Source: Vibrio superstes | GTDB lineage: Bacteria; Pseudomonadota; Gammaproteobacteria; Enterobacterales; Vibrionaceae | Length of the DNA: 64,000 nucleotides | Reading direction: 5' to 3' | Assembly: GCF_003569005.1 (NCBI RefSeq) | Contig: NZ_BCUR01000004.1 | Span: 2,539,573 to 2,603,572 of the forward strand | Part shown: one piece after another, positions 8,532 through 17,374 of the stretch | Position numbering within the stretch: position 1 is the first letter of the stretch | How the letters are laid out: each line of letters begins with the position of its first letter | Position numbers and translations under genes: made by a program | Notes under the pieces: model-generated | Database searches by the model: none | What the model was told of the DNA's origin: nothing | What the model saw: the letters and a program-made list of their open reading frames with translations, nothing else

Positions 8532-11500
8532 ATGTCAAAAAATCACACTCGCCCAAAGTTTAAACGTCTGCAAAGCACCCTTATGGGCGCCTTTATGCTG
8601 GTCAGCCTTATCCCTATGCTGCTGGTTGCTTTCTTCTTTCTTCGTTCCCACACTCAAGATCTTCAAGAGCAAAGCACCACTTACCTAACCTCTATGAGGG
8701 ATGGCAATGCTAATAAGGTTACCGCTTATATCGGCAATCTTGACTCAGAGGTGATAGGTTTTGTGCATTCGGAACTGGCTTACGCCAGTGGTGGACGATT
8801 TTATGGGTTGATTGACTCTTTCAGGCGCTTAGGTAAAGACCTAGACGAATCTAGAAGCATAGGCCAACAGAGATACATTACAGGCTCTGGGAATGCCATT
8901 CGCACGAAAACCGTCAGAGACAATGACAACTACACCAGTGTTGAGCGTTACCGATTACTTCACAAGCGCTATCATTCTACCTTCCAAAGTTTGTTAGAGC
9001 GCTCGGACTTCGACGATATCGCCTTGGTTGATCTTGAAGGCAACGTCGCCTATTCAGTTCAAAAATACGATTACTACGCAACGAACCTGAATTCAGATCG
9101 CTACAAGCAAACCGAACTGGGTGGGATATTTAAACAGCTCAGAGACTACGTCGCCTCAAACAAAGGCTCCTTAGAGCAATACAATGACATCGTTCTTATG
9201 AGCGACTTTTCTATTGACGGTAACTCTGACAGCACTGAGGAAGTGGCTTGGTTTGCCGCCCCTATAGTGCAAAGAGGCTATTTACACAGCTACGCATTTT
9301 TCCGACTTCCTCTGTCTGCGCTCACAGCCCTTATCTCCGAGGAACATCTTGTTAACCTGAATGTATCCTTATTTGATAAGTCTTTAAAACTACTCGCAGA
9401 CAGTAGCGAGACTGTTGATTCAAAGCAAAGCTCCCCGGTCGCCATAAAGGCCCTTGAAGGTTCTGCCGAGGTTGAAACGTACACCAACTTATCTGGCGAC
9501 AATACCATCGCAGCCTACGCGCCTATCGATGTGCATGGTCTAACATGGGCAGTGGTGGTTGAGACCCCAGAAGAAATCGCATTTGAGCGAGTAAATCAGC
9601 TATTTAAGCTGTTTTTCATCATTGTATTAAGCGCCGCGGTTATCGTAGTGATCACCTCTCACTACCTATCGAACTTCATAACCAAACCTCTACTTAAGCT
9701 CACGTGGGCCGCAGAACGAATCTCTGCTGGCGACCTTAAAGAAAATGTTGAGGGCACTGAGCGCAAGGATGAGATAGGACGACTTGCAGTCAGTTTTGAG
9801 AGAATGCAACGTTCAATTCGAGAAAAGATTGAGTTGATCAAAGAGCAGAACAAAGAGCTCGAATTCAACCTAGATACCATTGCCACACAAAATAGTGAAT
9901 TGCAGCTAGCGGATAAACTAAAAGATGAGTTCTTGGCCACCACCTCTCATGAGCTAAGAACGCCGCTACACGGCATGATTGGCGTCGCCCAAGCTATGCT
10001 AAGTGAAGCCCATGGAAGCGTACCGCCATCTCAAAGATATCAGCTAGAGATCATCATCAATAGTGGACACAGGTTGTCCAACCTAGTGGATGACCTTTTG
10101 GATTATCATAAGATGCAATATGGCCATTTGCAGCTTGAACCTACTGCGGTTTCACTGTCGTCAGCATCTCAATTGGTTGTCGAATTATCAAAACACTTAG
10201 TCGATAAAAAGCCAGTTCGCATTATCAATCAAATAGACAGTAGCTTGCCTATGGTCAGCGCCGATCCGCAAAGGCTTGAGCAAGTGCTGTACAACCTTGT
10301 TGGCAACGCTATCAAGTTCACCTCAGAAGGTAAGGTGATCTTAAATGCAGAGCAGCAAGGCGAACAGCTAAGAATACAGGTCATTGATACCGGGCATGGC
10401 ATCCCTAAAGAAGACCTAGATAATATCTTCGAGCCACTGACTCAAAGCAATTCATCTGGTTACCATCAAGGCACTGGCCTTGGGTTATCTATTAGCAAGC
10501 GCTTGATTGAAATCATGCGCGGTGAATTAACAGTGACTAGCCAACCTATGCTCGGCACTACCTTTACCATGACCCTGCCTCTTGCAAGCAAACAAGAACT
10601 TGAAACCTTTAGTAGTGAGTCAGACACGGAACACTACTCTCGTGAGGAATTTCATCAAACCGAGTTTGATGAGGAGTCTCTATCTTTGCCAAATAACCCA
10701 GATGGCAAGCTAGTCATGATTGCGGATGACGAACCCGTTAACCTCAAGATACTGGAGAGCTTCTTGCGAGTAGAAGGGTATAGGGTGGTAAGCGCACATA
10801 ATGGCCGAGAGGTGCTCGACCTAATTGGCGAAGAAAAGCCCGATATTCTGTTGTTGGATATCATGATGCCAGAATTGAGCGGATTCCAAGTTTGTGAGTA
10901 CTTACGTAATCAGTACAACTACAACGAACTGCCAATCATCATGCTCACAGCCTTGAATCAAACAGAGGACAAAGTGAAGGGCTTTGACTGTGGCGCTAAC
11001 GACTATCTGGTTAAGCCTTTTAATAAGCAAGAACTATCAGCGCGAATTCAGGTACATATTAATGCTAGCCTCTCGGAAAGGCGCAAGCAGGAGAACGATT
11101 CATTGAGCGCTGAGCTTACGCAGCGAGAAAGGGTCGAGTCATTGCTTTTGGAAACGCAAACCAAGCTTCTCGAACAGCTAGAGAGCACCCCAGAGGCGAT
11201 TGTTTGTATCAATGAAAACCATAAGATCACCTTTGCCAATAAGTCTGCTACTGAGCTTCTAAAACGCTCTATTGAGCAAATTAAGCGCTCACAGATTGAA
11301 GAGTTTATCGCGCCCAAGTACCTACAGTTTGATCAGCCTCACCGAAGCATGGATATCGATGTCTTTGTCGGTGAGACCAAGCAGGTCATTGCTAGTGATA
11401 TATTTACCCTGCCGTTGGAAACGGGTCTGCGAGGCATGCTTATTTTCAATTCAGACCCAGATGACGCTAACCAACGCATCAACAACCTTGAAGTGGCGTT

Positions 11501-11930
11501 GGATGCTTTAGCCAGCTACGCGTTCGCTGGAGATAAGTCCCAGCTGGAAGAGCTCAAAGAACTTGGCGATGAGTTTGCAGACTTGGTTGGACAATTGGAT
11601 AACAGTAAGGACAACAAACAGCAGAATATGCGACAGCTACTTGTAGACTGTATGTCATCAGCACTTGAATATTGGGAAAGCCATGACGGTAACACTAAAT
11701 TCAATTTTGCTGAACAAAGTGGCCTATGGCGTGTTTATCTTGATAGAAGCACCCTGCAGACAAGAACGCTAGACAAATACCTAAGGGTAGAAACTCTGCC
11801 TAAAACACCTCGCTGGCGTACCGTTCTCAACTCCTTAGACTTTATTCTTGCGCACTCTAATCAGGATGATGCGCAGCGAGCACAACTGCTTGAATTAAGG
11901 GAGCAGTTACAGAACATAGTCGCACAATGA
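8532..11930 (+). CDS. chiS: chitin catabolism hybrid sensor kinase / DNA-binding regulator ChiS
   Basis: 1132-residue inner-membrane hybrid histidine kinase controlling the adjacent chitin-oligosaccharide operon. Order: helix 1 (about 16-37), a large periplasmic sensor region (40-350), helix 2 (about 358-380), HAMP (about 381-435), coiled coil, HisKA with H473 in TSHELRTPLH, HATPase_c with N-box near 590 and G-boxes near 621-650, receiver with phosphoacceptor D776, then a PAS-like stretch (about 875-960) and a C-terminal helical region of about 105 residues. V. cholerae ChiS (about 1129 aa) binds DNA directly through a non-canonical C-terminal domain and is held inactive by the periplasmic chitin-binding protein until oligosaccharide binds; H473/D776 align with the H469/D772 I recall there. 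No standard helix-turn-helix is obvious at the C-terminus, which agrees with that. It directly precedes its target operon. Confidence 0.93.
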   Translation: MSKNHTRPKFKRLQSTLMGAFMLVSLIPMLLVAFFFLRSHTQDLQEQSTTYLTSMRDGNANKVTAYIGNLDSEVIGFVHSELAYASGGRFYGLIDSFRRLGKDLDESRSIGQQRYITGSGNAIRTKTVRDNDNYTSVERYRLLHKRYHSTFQSLLERSDFDDIALVDLEGNVAYSVQKYDYYATNLNSDRYKQTELGGIFKQLRDYVASNKGSLEQYNDIVLMSDFSIDGNSDSTEEVAWFAAPIVQRGYLHSYAFFRLPLSALTALISEEHLVNLNVSLFDKSLKLLADSSETVDSKQSSPVAIKALEGSAEVETYTNLSGDNTIAAYAPIDVHGLTWAVVVETPEEIAFERVNQLFKLFFIIVLSAAVIVVITSHYLSNFITKPLLKLTWAAERISAGDLKENVEGTERKDEIGRLAVSFERMQRSIREKIELIKEQNKELEFNLDTIATQNSELQLADKLKDEFLATTSHELRTPLHGMIGVAQAMLSEAHGSVPPSQRYQLEIIINSGHRLSNLVDDLLDYHKMQYGHLQLEPTAVSLSSASQLVVELSKHLVDKKPVRIINQIDSSLPMVSADPQRLEQVLYNLVGNAIKFTSEGKVILNAEQQGEQLRIQVIDTGHGIPKEDLDNIFEPLTQSNSSGYHQGTGLGLSISKRLIEIMRGELTVTSQPMLGTTFTMTLPLASKQELETFSSESDTEHYSREEFHQTEFDEESLSLPNNPDGKLVMIADDEPVNLKILESFLRVEGYRVVSAHNGREVLDLIGEEKPDILLLDIMMPELSGFQVCEYLRNQYNYNELPIIMLTALNQTEDKVKGFDCGANDYLVKPFNKQELSARIQVHINASLSERRKQENDSLSAELTQRERVESLLLETQTKLLEQLESTPEAIVCINENHKITFANKSATELLKRSIEQIKRSQIEEFIAPKYLQFDQPHRSMDIDVFVGETKQVIASDIFTLPLETGLRGMLIFNSDPDDANQRINNLEVALDALASYAFAGDKSQLEELKELGDEFADLVGQLDNSKDNKQQNMRQLLVDCMSSALEYWESHDGNTKFNFAEQSGLWRVYLDRSTLQTRTLDKYLRVETLPKTPRWRTVLNSLDFILAHSNQDDAQRAQLLELREQLQNIVAQ

Positions 11931-11940
11931 TTCTCTCTTA

Positions 11941-11976
11941 AAGAGCTTATTACGCACGGTAATGAGCTCTTTTTTA
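11941..11976 (+). terminator. Rho-independent terminator of chiS
   Basis: Thirteen-base stem (11941-11953 with 11959-11971, one G-T pair), loop GCACG, then a run of T. It separates chiS from the operon it controls. Confidence 0.88.
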
Positions 11977-12080
11977 TCCCTACCTCTTATTTTCCATTTC
12001 TAAATAAGCCTTAAAAACTCCAATATACCCCACTATAAACAGGGCCAGATCAGGCTCCCATGTGCAGATTTATTCAAAAT

Positions 12081-12096
12081 TGCGAGCATAATCACA
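12081..12096. promoter_or_regulatory. candidate CRP-cAMP site upstream of the chitin-oligosaccharide operon
   Basis: TGCGAGCATAATCACA matches the TGTGA-N6-TCACA consensus with one mismatch. It sits about 430 bases upstream of the binding-protein ATG. CRP is a known activator of this operon in V. cholerae, but the distance is long, so it could act with looping or serve an upstream promoter. Confidence 0.45.
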
Positions 12097-12119
12097 ACAA
12101 ACCCATAGTCATATTTTTA

Positions 12120-12526
12120 ACTTGCGAATAAAGTAACAAAGCTTTGTTTAACCAAGATCACTGAGTTATAGAAACGCACTGCAAACAATGCAATTAAATG
12201 CACCAAGAGTAAGTAAGCACTAACAATGAGCGTGTTTAGCGTTATTCTTTGTATAAAAAAAGAACTTAAGCAGTGCTCACTAACGACACAGTATTAACGA
12301 TTTTGACATCAAAACCGTCTTGTTTAACGTTTTTAACGGGAATGTAAATTGACGATTTTGACTGGAGAGACAATTCTACTCTCAACCAATGGTTCTCAGA
12401 GTCATACAGATGACCCGCCACAGTTAAGCAGTCACGTCGTTGGGTGGCACTGTTTAAGCAATAGGCTCAGGCAATCAAGCTTGGTTACTTACTAATAAAG
12501 AAGCAAACACAGACTAAGGATAAACT
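12120..12526 (+). promoter_or_regulatory. chb operon control region and long leader
   Basis: Non-coding part of the 596-bp gap between chiS and the binding-protein gene. Visible elements: a perfect 14-base palindrome AACAAAGCTTTGTT (12135-12148); CAGTGCTCAC (12271-12280), carrying one good half (CTCAC) of a SlmA-type site; inverted repeat TTTTGA-CA-TCAAAA (12301-12314) containing a TTGACA; an 11-base direct repeat ACGATTTTGAC at 12297-12307 and 12352-12362; three TTAACG motifs at 12294-12338; and inverted repeat GTCAT-ACAG-ATGAC (12401-12414). In V. cholerae this promoter is bound by ChiS, SlmA and CRP. Which element binds which protein, and where transcription starts, cannot be settled by eye. 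Confidence 0.6.
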
Positions 12527-14200
12527 ATGCTTGCTAACATAAAAAAAACAGTTCTTGCTACAGCGGTAATCGCAACTGCAGCTACTGCAATCTCAGCTCC
12601 AGCAGCAGCAAGATCGGAACTTACTATCGTACCTGATTTCTACCCTACAATGGTTCGCAACTTTAACCCCTACCTAGCGACGAACCTGCGTACTACTACT
12701 GATTTTATCTATGAGCCACTCGTCGTTTTCAATGAGATGCACGGTAATACACCTGTGATGCGTCTTGCTGAAAACTTCACAATGGCTGATGACCTAAAGA
12801 GCGTTACCTTTGATATTCGCAAGGGCGTAAAATGGTCTGATGGTGAGGCCTTTAGCGCTGATGATGTGGTTTTCTCGTTCAACCTCGTCGCGTCACATGC
12901 GGCACTAGATCAAACTGGCATCAACAAGTGGGTAAGCAAAGTAGAAAAGCTTAATGACCACCAGGTTCGCTTCCTTCTAACAGAAGGCAACTCAAACGTG
13001 CCTTATGAAATTGCCAAAGTCCCTGTTGTTCCAGAACATGTTTGGTCAAAGGTTGAAGATCCAACGTCTTTCACCAATGAAAACCCTGTGGGTTCAGGTC
13101 CATTTACTGAAATTGATACCTTTACACCTCAGTTATACATTCAGTGTGAAAACCCGAACTACTGGGATGCAGACAACCTAAATGTTGACTGCCTTCGTGT
13201 TCCCCAGATTGCCAATAACGATCAGCTTCTAAGTAAGATTGTGAACTCTGAATTAGATTGGACATCGTCTTTCATTCCAGACATTGACCGCACCTACAAA
13301 GCCGCTAATCCTAATCACGGTTACTGGTACCCACCAGCAGGTACGCAAGCTCTGGTAGTTAACTTTAAAAACCCAGATCCAGCGAAAAACGAAGCACTCA
13401 CCAATGTAGACTTCCGTCGCGCTATGGGGATGGCCATTGACCGTGAAACCATCATTGATATTGCATTCTATGGCGCAGGTACAGTGAATGACTTTGGTTC
13501 AGGTCTTGGTTATGCATTCGAAGCTTGGTCTGATGAAGGCACTCACAATAGGTTCCAAAAATTCAACTCATACCACCCAGAAGATGCACAAAAGCTGTTG
13601 AAAGAAGCGGGTTTTAAGGATAGTAATGGTGATGGCTTTGTTGAAACTCCATCAGGTAAGTCTTTTGAGCTGTTAATCCAATCACCAAACGGCTGGACAG
13701 ACTTTAACAACACAGTTCAACTGGCTGTAGAGCAGTTAAACGAAGTGGGCATCAAGGCGCGCGCTCGTACTCCTGAGTTTGCGGTATACAACCAAGCCAT
13801 GCTTGAGGGTACTTACGATGTGGCTTACACCAACTACTTCCATGGTGCTGACCCTCACCTATATTGGAACAGCGCATACAACTCAGCTCTGCAAGAAGGC
13901 AGTGGTATGCCTCGCTTTGCAATGCACTTCTACAAGAATGAAGAGCTAGACAACCTATTGAACAGTTTCTACAAAACTGCGGATAAAGGTAAACAAATGG
14001 AGATTGCCCACGGTATTCAGCGCATCATTGCTGAACATCAGGTCACCATCCCAATCATGTCTGGTGCAAGTAACTACCAGTACAACACCACTCGATTCAC
14101 GGGTTGGTGGACTGAAGACAACGCTAAGGGCCGTCCAAATGTATGGGCTGGTATTCCTGAGCGCCTACTTCACGTGCTGGATCTAAAACCTGTCGAGTAA
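12527..14200 (+). CDS. cbp: periplasmic chitin-oligosaccharide binding protein (CBP)
   Basis: 557-residue solute-binding protein of the peptide/nickel ABC family (SBP_bac_5), first gene of the operon. The signal peptide covers about residues 1-28 (positive start, alanine-rich core, Ala-Ala-Ala before RSEL). The family core begins at the NFNPY and DFIYEPL motifs. In vibrios the orthologue binds (GlcNAc)n and also restrains ChiS. The ribosome site AAGGA lies seven bases before the ATG. A hairpin follows the stop, typical of a binding-protein message made in excess over the permeases. Confidence 0.92.
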   Translation: MLANIKKTVLATAVIATAATAISAPAAARSELTIVPDFYPTMVRNFNPYLATNLRTTTDFIYEPLVVFNEMHGNTPVMRLAENFTMADDLKSVTFDIRKGVKWSDGEAFSADDVVFSFNLVASHAALDQTGINKWVSKVEKLNDHQVRFLLTEGNSNVPYEIAKVPVVPEHVWSKVEDPTSFTNENPVGSGPFTEIDTFTPQLYIQCENPNYWDADNLNVDCLRVPQIANNDQLLSKIVNSELDWTSSFIPDIDRTYKAANPNHGYWYPPAGTQALVVNFKNPDPAKNEALTNVDFRRAMGMAIDRETIIDIAFYGAGTVNDFGSGLGYAFEAWSDEGTHNRFQKFNSYHPEDAQKLLKEAGFKDSNGDGFVETPSGKSFELLIQSPNGWTDFNNTVQLAVEQLNEVGIKARARTPEFAVYNQAMLEGTYDVAYTNYFHGADPHLYWNSAYNSALQEGSGMPRFAMHFYKNEELDNLLNSFYKTADKGKQMEIAHGIQRIIAEHQVTIPIMSGASNYQYNTTRFTGWWTEDNAKGRPNVWAGIPERLLHVLDLKPVE

Positions 14201-14212
14201 TCGACACTCAAA

Positions 14213-14335
14213 GGCGCACCAAATGGTGCGCCGGTTAATTCCCCTCAAAGTCAATAACAACTATGGCGCCAAAACGTCAGGGGATTCTTCGCTCAAAAAG
14301 CGAAATTTATCCGATACAAGGACAATAAATCGGAT
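14213..14335 (+). promoter_or_regulatory. intercistronic hairpin cluster after cbp
   Basis: The 150-base gap between binding protein and first permease holds several hairpins: GGCGCACC-AAAT-GGTGCGCC (14213-14232, perfect, no T tail), TCCCCT/AGGGGA (14240-14245 with 14279-14284), TTCGCT-CAAAA-AGCGAA (14288-14304), and ATCCGA/TCGGAT (14309-14314 with 14330-14335). The first probably blocks 3' exonucleases rather than ending transcription; the last lies just ahead of the permease ribosome site. Confidence 0.6.
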
Positions 14336-14350
14336 ACTTAAGGTGTAGGT

Positions 14351-15337
14351 ATGGGATATTTTCTAAGACGTTTATCGTTCTATTTTATCGCGTTGCTGGT
14401 GGCAGCGACGATTAACTTCATTATACCGCGAGCAATGCCTGGTGACCCCGTTACCATGATGTTTGCGAACGCTACAGCCCAAGTGACTCCAGAGCGCATC
14501 GAGGCAATGAAACAACTATTGGGTTTCGTTGATGGTCCTCTATGGATGCAGTACATCACTTATATCAAGAGTATTCTTAGCTGGGAGCTAGGTACTTCTA
14601 TCAAATTTTACCCATTGAGCGTTAATGAGTTGCTGGGCGGCGCCTTTGGTTGGTCTTTATTTCTAGCTGGAACCGCAGTAGTACTTTCATTCTCTATCGG
14701 CTCAATACTGGGGATCTTCGCCGCTTGGAAGCGTGGCAGTAAGTACGACACCTTTATCACCCCTGGCATGCTGGTTATTCAAGCCGTACCTCAGGTGGTT
14801 ATCGCTATGTTGGCAATGTTCATCTTTGCTATTGGTCTTAAATGGTTCCCTACCGGTTACGCCTATACCGCAGGCATTACGCCAGACTGGACAAGTTGGG
14901 AGTTCATAAAGAACGTTGCCTATCACGCCGTACTGCCTTTGGTTTGTGCCTCAATCGTGCAAATTGGTGGCTTCCTCGTGAATATGCGTAACAACATGAT
15001 CAACTTGCTCGCCGAAGATTACATCACCATGGCGAAAGGGAAGGGGCTTAGTGAAAACCGCGTGGTCTTTAACTACGCCGCGCGAAATGCCTTGCTGCCA
15101 AGTGTCACTGCCCTGTCTATGTCATTGGGTATGGCGATTGGTGGACAATTGATTATCGAAATCATCTTCAACTACCCAGGCCTTGGCACTGTGTTGTTTA
15201 ATGCCATTACTGCTCGCGATTACCAAGTGCTGCAAGGGCAACTGTTGATCATGACCCTATTCATGCTGTTCTTTAACTTGCTAGCCGACATGCTGTATGT
15301 GCTGCTAGATCCTCGCCTACGCAAGGGAGGCAAGTAA
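14351..15337 (+). CDS. chitin-oligosaccharide ABC transporter permease 1
   Basis: 328-residue DppB/OppB-type permease. The N-terminal helix (about 8-28) is followed by the TM_PBP1 region with five more helices and the EAA-like loop (DYITMAKGKGLSENRVVFNY) that contacts the ATPase. Second gene of the operon; the next start follows one base after its stop, so translation is probably coupled. The sugar assignment comes from operon context, since the fold alone would be called peptide transport. Confidence 0.88.
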   Translation: MGYFLRRLSFYFIALLVAATINFIIPRAMPGDPVTMMFANATAQVTPERIEAMKQLLGFVDGPLWMQYITYIKSILSWELGTSIKFYPLSVNELLGGAFGWSLFLAGTAVVLSFSIGSILGIFAAWKRGSKYDTFITPGMLVIQAVPQVVIAMLAMFIFAIGLKWFPTGYAYTAGITPDWTSWEFIKNVAYHAVLPLVCASIVQIGGFLVNMRNNMINLLAEDYITMAKGKGLSENRVVFNYAARNALLPSVTALSMSLGMAIGGQLIIEIIFNYPGLGTVLFNAITARDYQVLQGQLLIMTLFMLFFNLLADMLYVLLDPRLRKGGK

Positions 15338-15338
15338 C

Positions 15339-16367
15339 ATGAAAGACATACTAAAACTGGTTCGAGGCAATACGGTTGCCATGATAGGCGTGGCGATTCT
15401 AAGTACGTTTTTGTTTATCGCTATTGCTGCCCCACTGATTACTCAACATGCTCCGGACAAACGTACTGGTAAGCCCCATGAGTATCCAGGCTTGATAGTA
15501 AAAGCCGCTCAAGCAAATCCTGAAGGCTGGGTTGCACAAAATCTGGCCACGGATAGCCGTACTCTACGAATGTCTAAGGAGGCAGAGCACACCTTAGGCA
15601 CAACGCGCATGGGACGAGATGTTTGGGCACAGGTAGCCTATGGCGCTCGCGTATCTTTGGCTGTTGGCTTTGGTGCAGGCTTAACTGTCTGTTTTCTTGC
15701 CACCATTATCGGTGTTTCCGCAGGCTACTTTGGTGGCAAGGTTGATGAATTTCTGACGGCCGCCATGAACATCATGCTGGTTATCCCTCAATACCCATTG
15801 CTGTTCGTTGTTGCTGCATTTATTGGCGAAGCAGGGCCGCTAACCATAGCGCTAATTATCGGTCTCACCTCTTGGGCGTGGGGCGCTCGCGTTGTCCGAG
15901 CCCAGACCCTCGCATTGCGCGAAAAAGAGTTTGTTAAGGCGGCAGAAGTGTTAGGTGAGTCTTCATTTAGAATCATCTTTGTTGAGATACTGCCAAACCT
16001 TATCTCTATCGTAGGGGCCAGTTTCATTGGCTCAGTAATGTACGCCATCATGATGGAAGCCACCATCTCCTTCTTAGGTATGGGCGACCCTAACACCATC
16101 AGCTGGGGCATTATGCTTTACAACGTGCAAACCTCCTCTTCTATGCTGATTGGCGCTTGGTGGGAGTTATTGGCTCCTTGTATGGCACTGACACTATTGG
16201 TCACAGGCCTAGCTCTACTTAACTTTGCCGTTGATGAAATTGCTAACCCACAGCTTCGCTCTCATAAGGGTATGCGTCGCTGGAAGAAAATGGCCAAGTT
16301 AGACAAGAAAGAACGTAAATCTGAACCGGTTAAGGTTCCAACCCACCCAATCATGCGCGGAGACTGA
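15339..16367 (+). CDS. chitin-oligosaccharide ABC transporter permease 2
   Basis: 342-residue DppC/OppC-type permease with the N-terminal OppC domain helix (about 15-35), a periplasmic segment, then five helices and the EAA loop (VKAAEVLGESSFRIIF). A basic cytoplasmic tail (about 305-342) is somewhat long for the family. It starts one base after permease 1 with a GGGAGG ribosome site, and the ATPase gene begins two bases after it ends. Confidence 0.88.
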   Translation: MKDILKLVRGNTVAMIGVAILSTFLFIAIAAPLITQHAPDKRTGKPHEYPGLIVKAAQANPEGWVAQNLATDSRTLRMSKEAEHTLGTTRMGRDVWAQVAYGARVSLAVGFGAGLTVCFLATIIGVSAGYFGGKVDEFLTAAMNIMLVIPQYPLLFVVAAFIGEAGPLTIALIIGLTSWAWGARVVRAQTLALREKEFVKAAEVLGESSFRIIFVEILPNLISIVGASFIGSVMYAIMMEATISFLGMGDPNTISWGIMLYNVQTSSSMLIGAWWELLAPCMALTLLVTGLALLNFAVDEIANPQLRSHKGMRRWKKMAKLDKKERKSEPVKVPTHPIMRGD

Positions 16368-16369
16368 TC

Positions 16370-17356
16370 ATGACTGAACCACTAATTTCTGTGCGCAACC
16401 TTTGTGTGGATTACATTACCGATGCCGGCGATGTACGAGCGTGCAATAACGTGAGCTTTGATATCGCTCCCGGTGAAGTATTTGGCTTAGCGGGTGAGTC
16501 TGGCTGTGGTAAATCCACTGTCGCCTTCTCTCTTATGCGCCTGCATAAGCAACCCGCTTTTATCTCAGGTGGAGAGGTGATCTTTAACGGCGAAGACATT
16601 CTTCAATACAGTGATGATCGTATGCAAGCGTTTCGCTGGAGCGAGATGTCGATGGTATTTCAAAGTGCCATGAACGCGCTTAACCCAGTATTGCCAATGG
16701 AAGAGCAGTTCTGTGATGTCATCATGCGCCACACTAATATGACTAGAGAACAAGCCATTAAACGCGCAGAAGGGTTAATGGAGATCGTTGATATCCACCC
16801 TAGTCGACTCAGTGATTACCCTCATCAATTCTCAGGCGGTATGCGTCAAAGATTGGTGATTGCGATTGCTTTGGCCTTGAACCCTAAGATGATCATTATG
16901 GATGAGCCCACTACAGCGCTTGATGTAGTGGTGCAGCGAGAGATCTTGCAGAAGATCTACGCGCTAAAGGAAGAGTTTGGTTTCTCTATCTTGTTTATCA
17001 CACACGACCTTTCTCTGATGGTGGAGTTCTCTGATCGCATTGGCATCATGTACTCAGGTGAATTGATTGAAGTGGCTCCTGCCAAACAAATTCTTGAGCA
17101 GCCCTTCCACCCTTATACTCGCGGGCTAGGTAGCTCTTTTCCTCCGTTGACTGGCCCTAAAACCAAATTAACCGGTATTCCTGGTAACCCATTGAACCTA
17201 CTAGAAATCCCTGAAGGTTGTCGCTTCCAGGCTCGTTGCTCCGAGGTCACTGAGCGATGCAAAACAGTGCCCACACAATTGCGTCAAATAGAGCATCAGC
17301 GCTTTTCAAACTGTCACCTATTTGGTGAACCTATCGCACAACAAGAAGTCAGCTAA
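16370..17356 (+). CDS. chitin-oligosaccharide ABC transporter ATPase 1 (DppD-type)
   Basis: 328-residue ATPase. Walker A GESGCGKST at about 43-51, signature SGGMRQRL, Walker B IIMDEPT, H-loop THD. The C-terminal oligo_HPY extension holds the cysteine-rich GCRFQARCSEVTERC segment seen in Dpp/Opp ATPases. It pairs with the second ATPase as a heterodimer, energising import through the two permeases. Confidence 0.9.
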   Translation: MTEPLISVRNLCVDYITDAGDVRACNNVSFDIAPGEVFGLAGESGCGKSTVAFSLMRLHKQPAFISGGEVIFNGEDILQYSDDRMQAFRWSEMSMVFQSAMNALNPVLPMEEQFCDVIMRHTNMTREQAIKRAEGLMEIVDIHPSRLSDYPHQFSGGMRQRLVIAIALALNPKMIIMDEPTTALDVVVQREILQKIYALKEEFGFSILFITHDLSLMVEFSDRIGIMYSGELIEVAPAKQILEQPFHPYTRGLGSSFPPLTGPKTKLTGIPGNPLNLLEIPEGCRFQARCSEVTERCKTVPTQLRQIEHQRFSNCHLFGEPIAQQEVS

Positions 17357-17374
17357 GGCCAATGGAGAAGTAAC

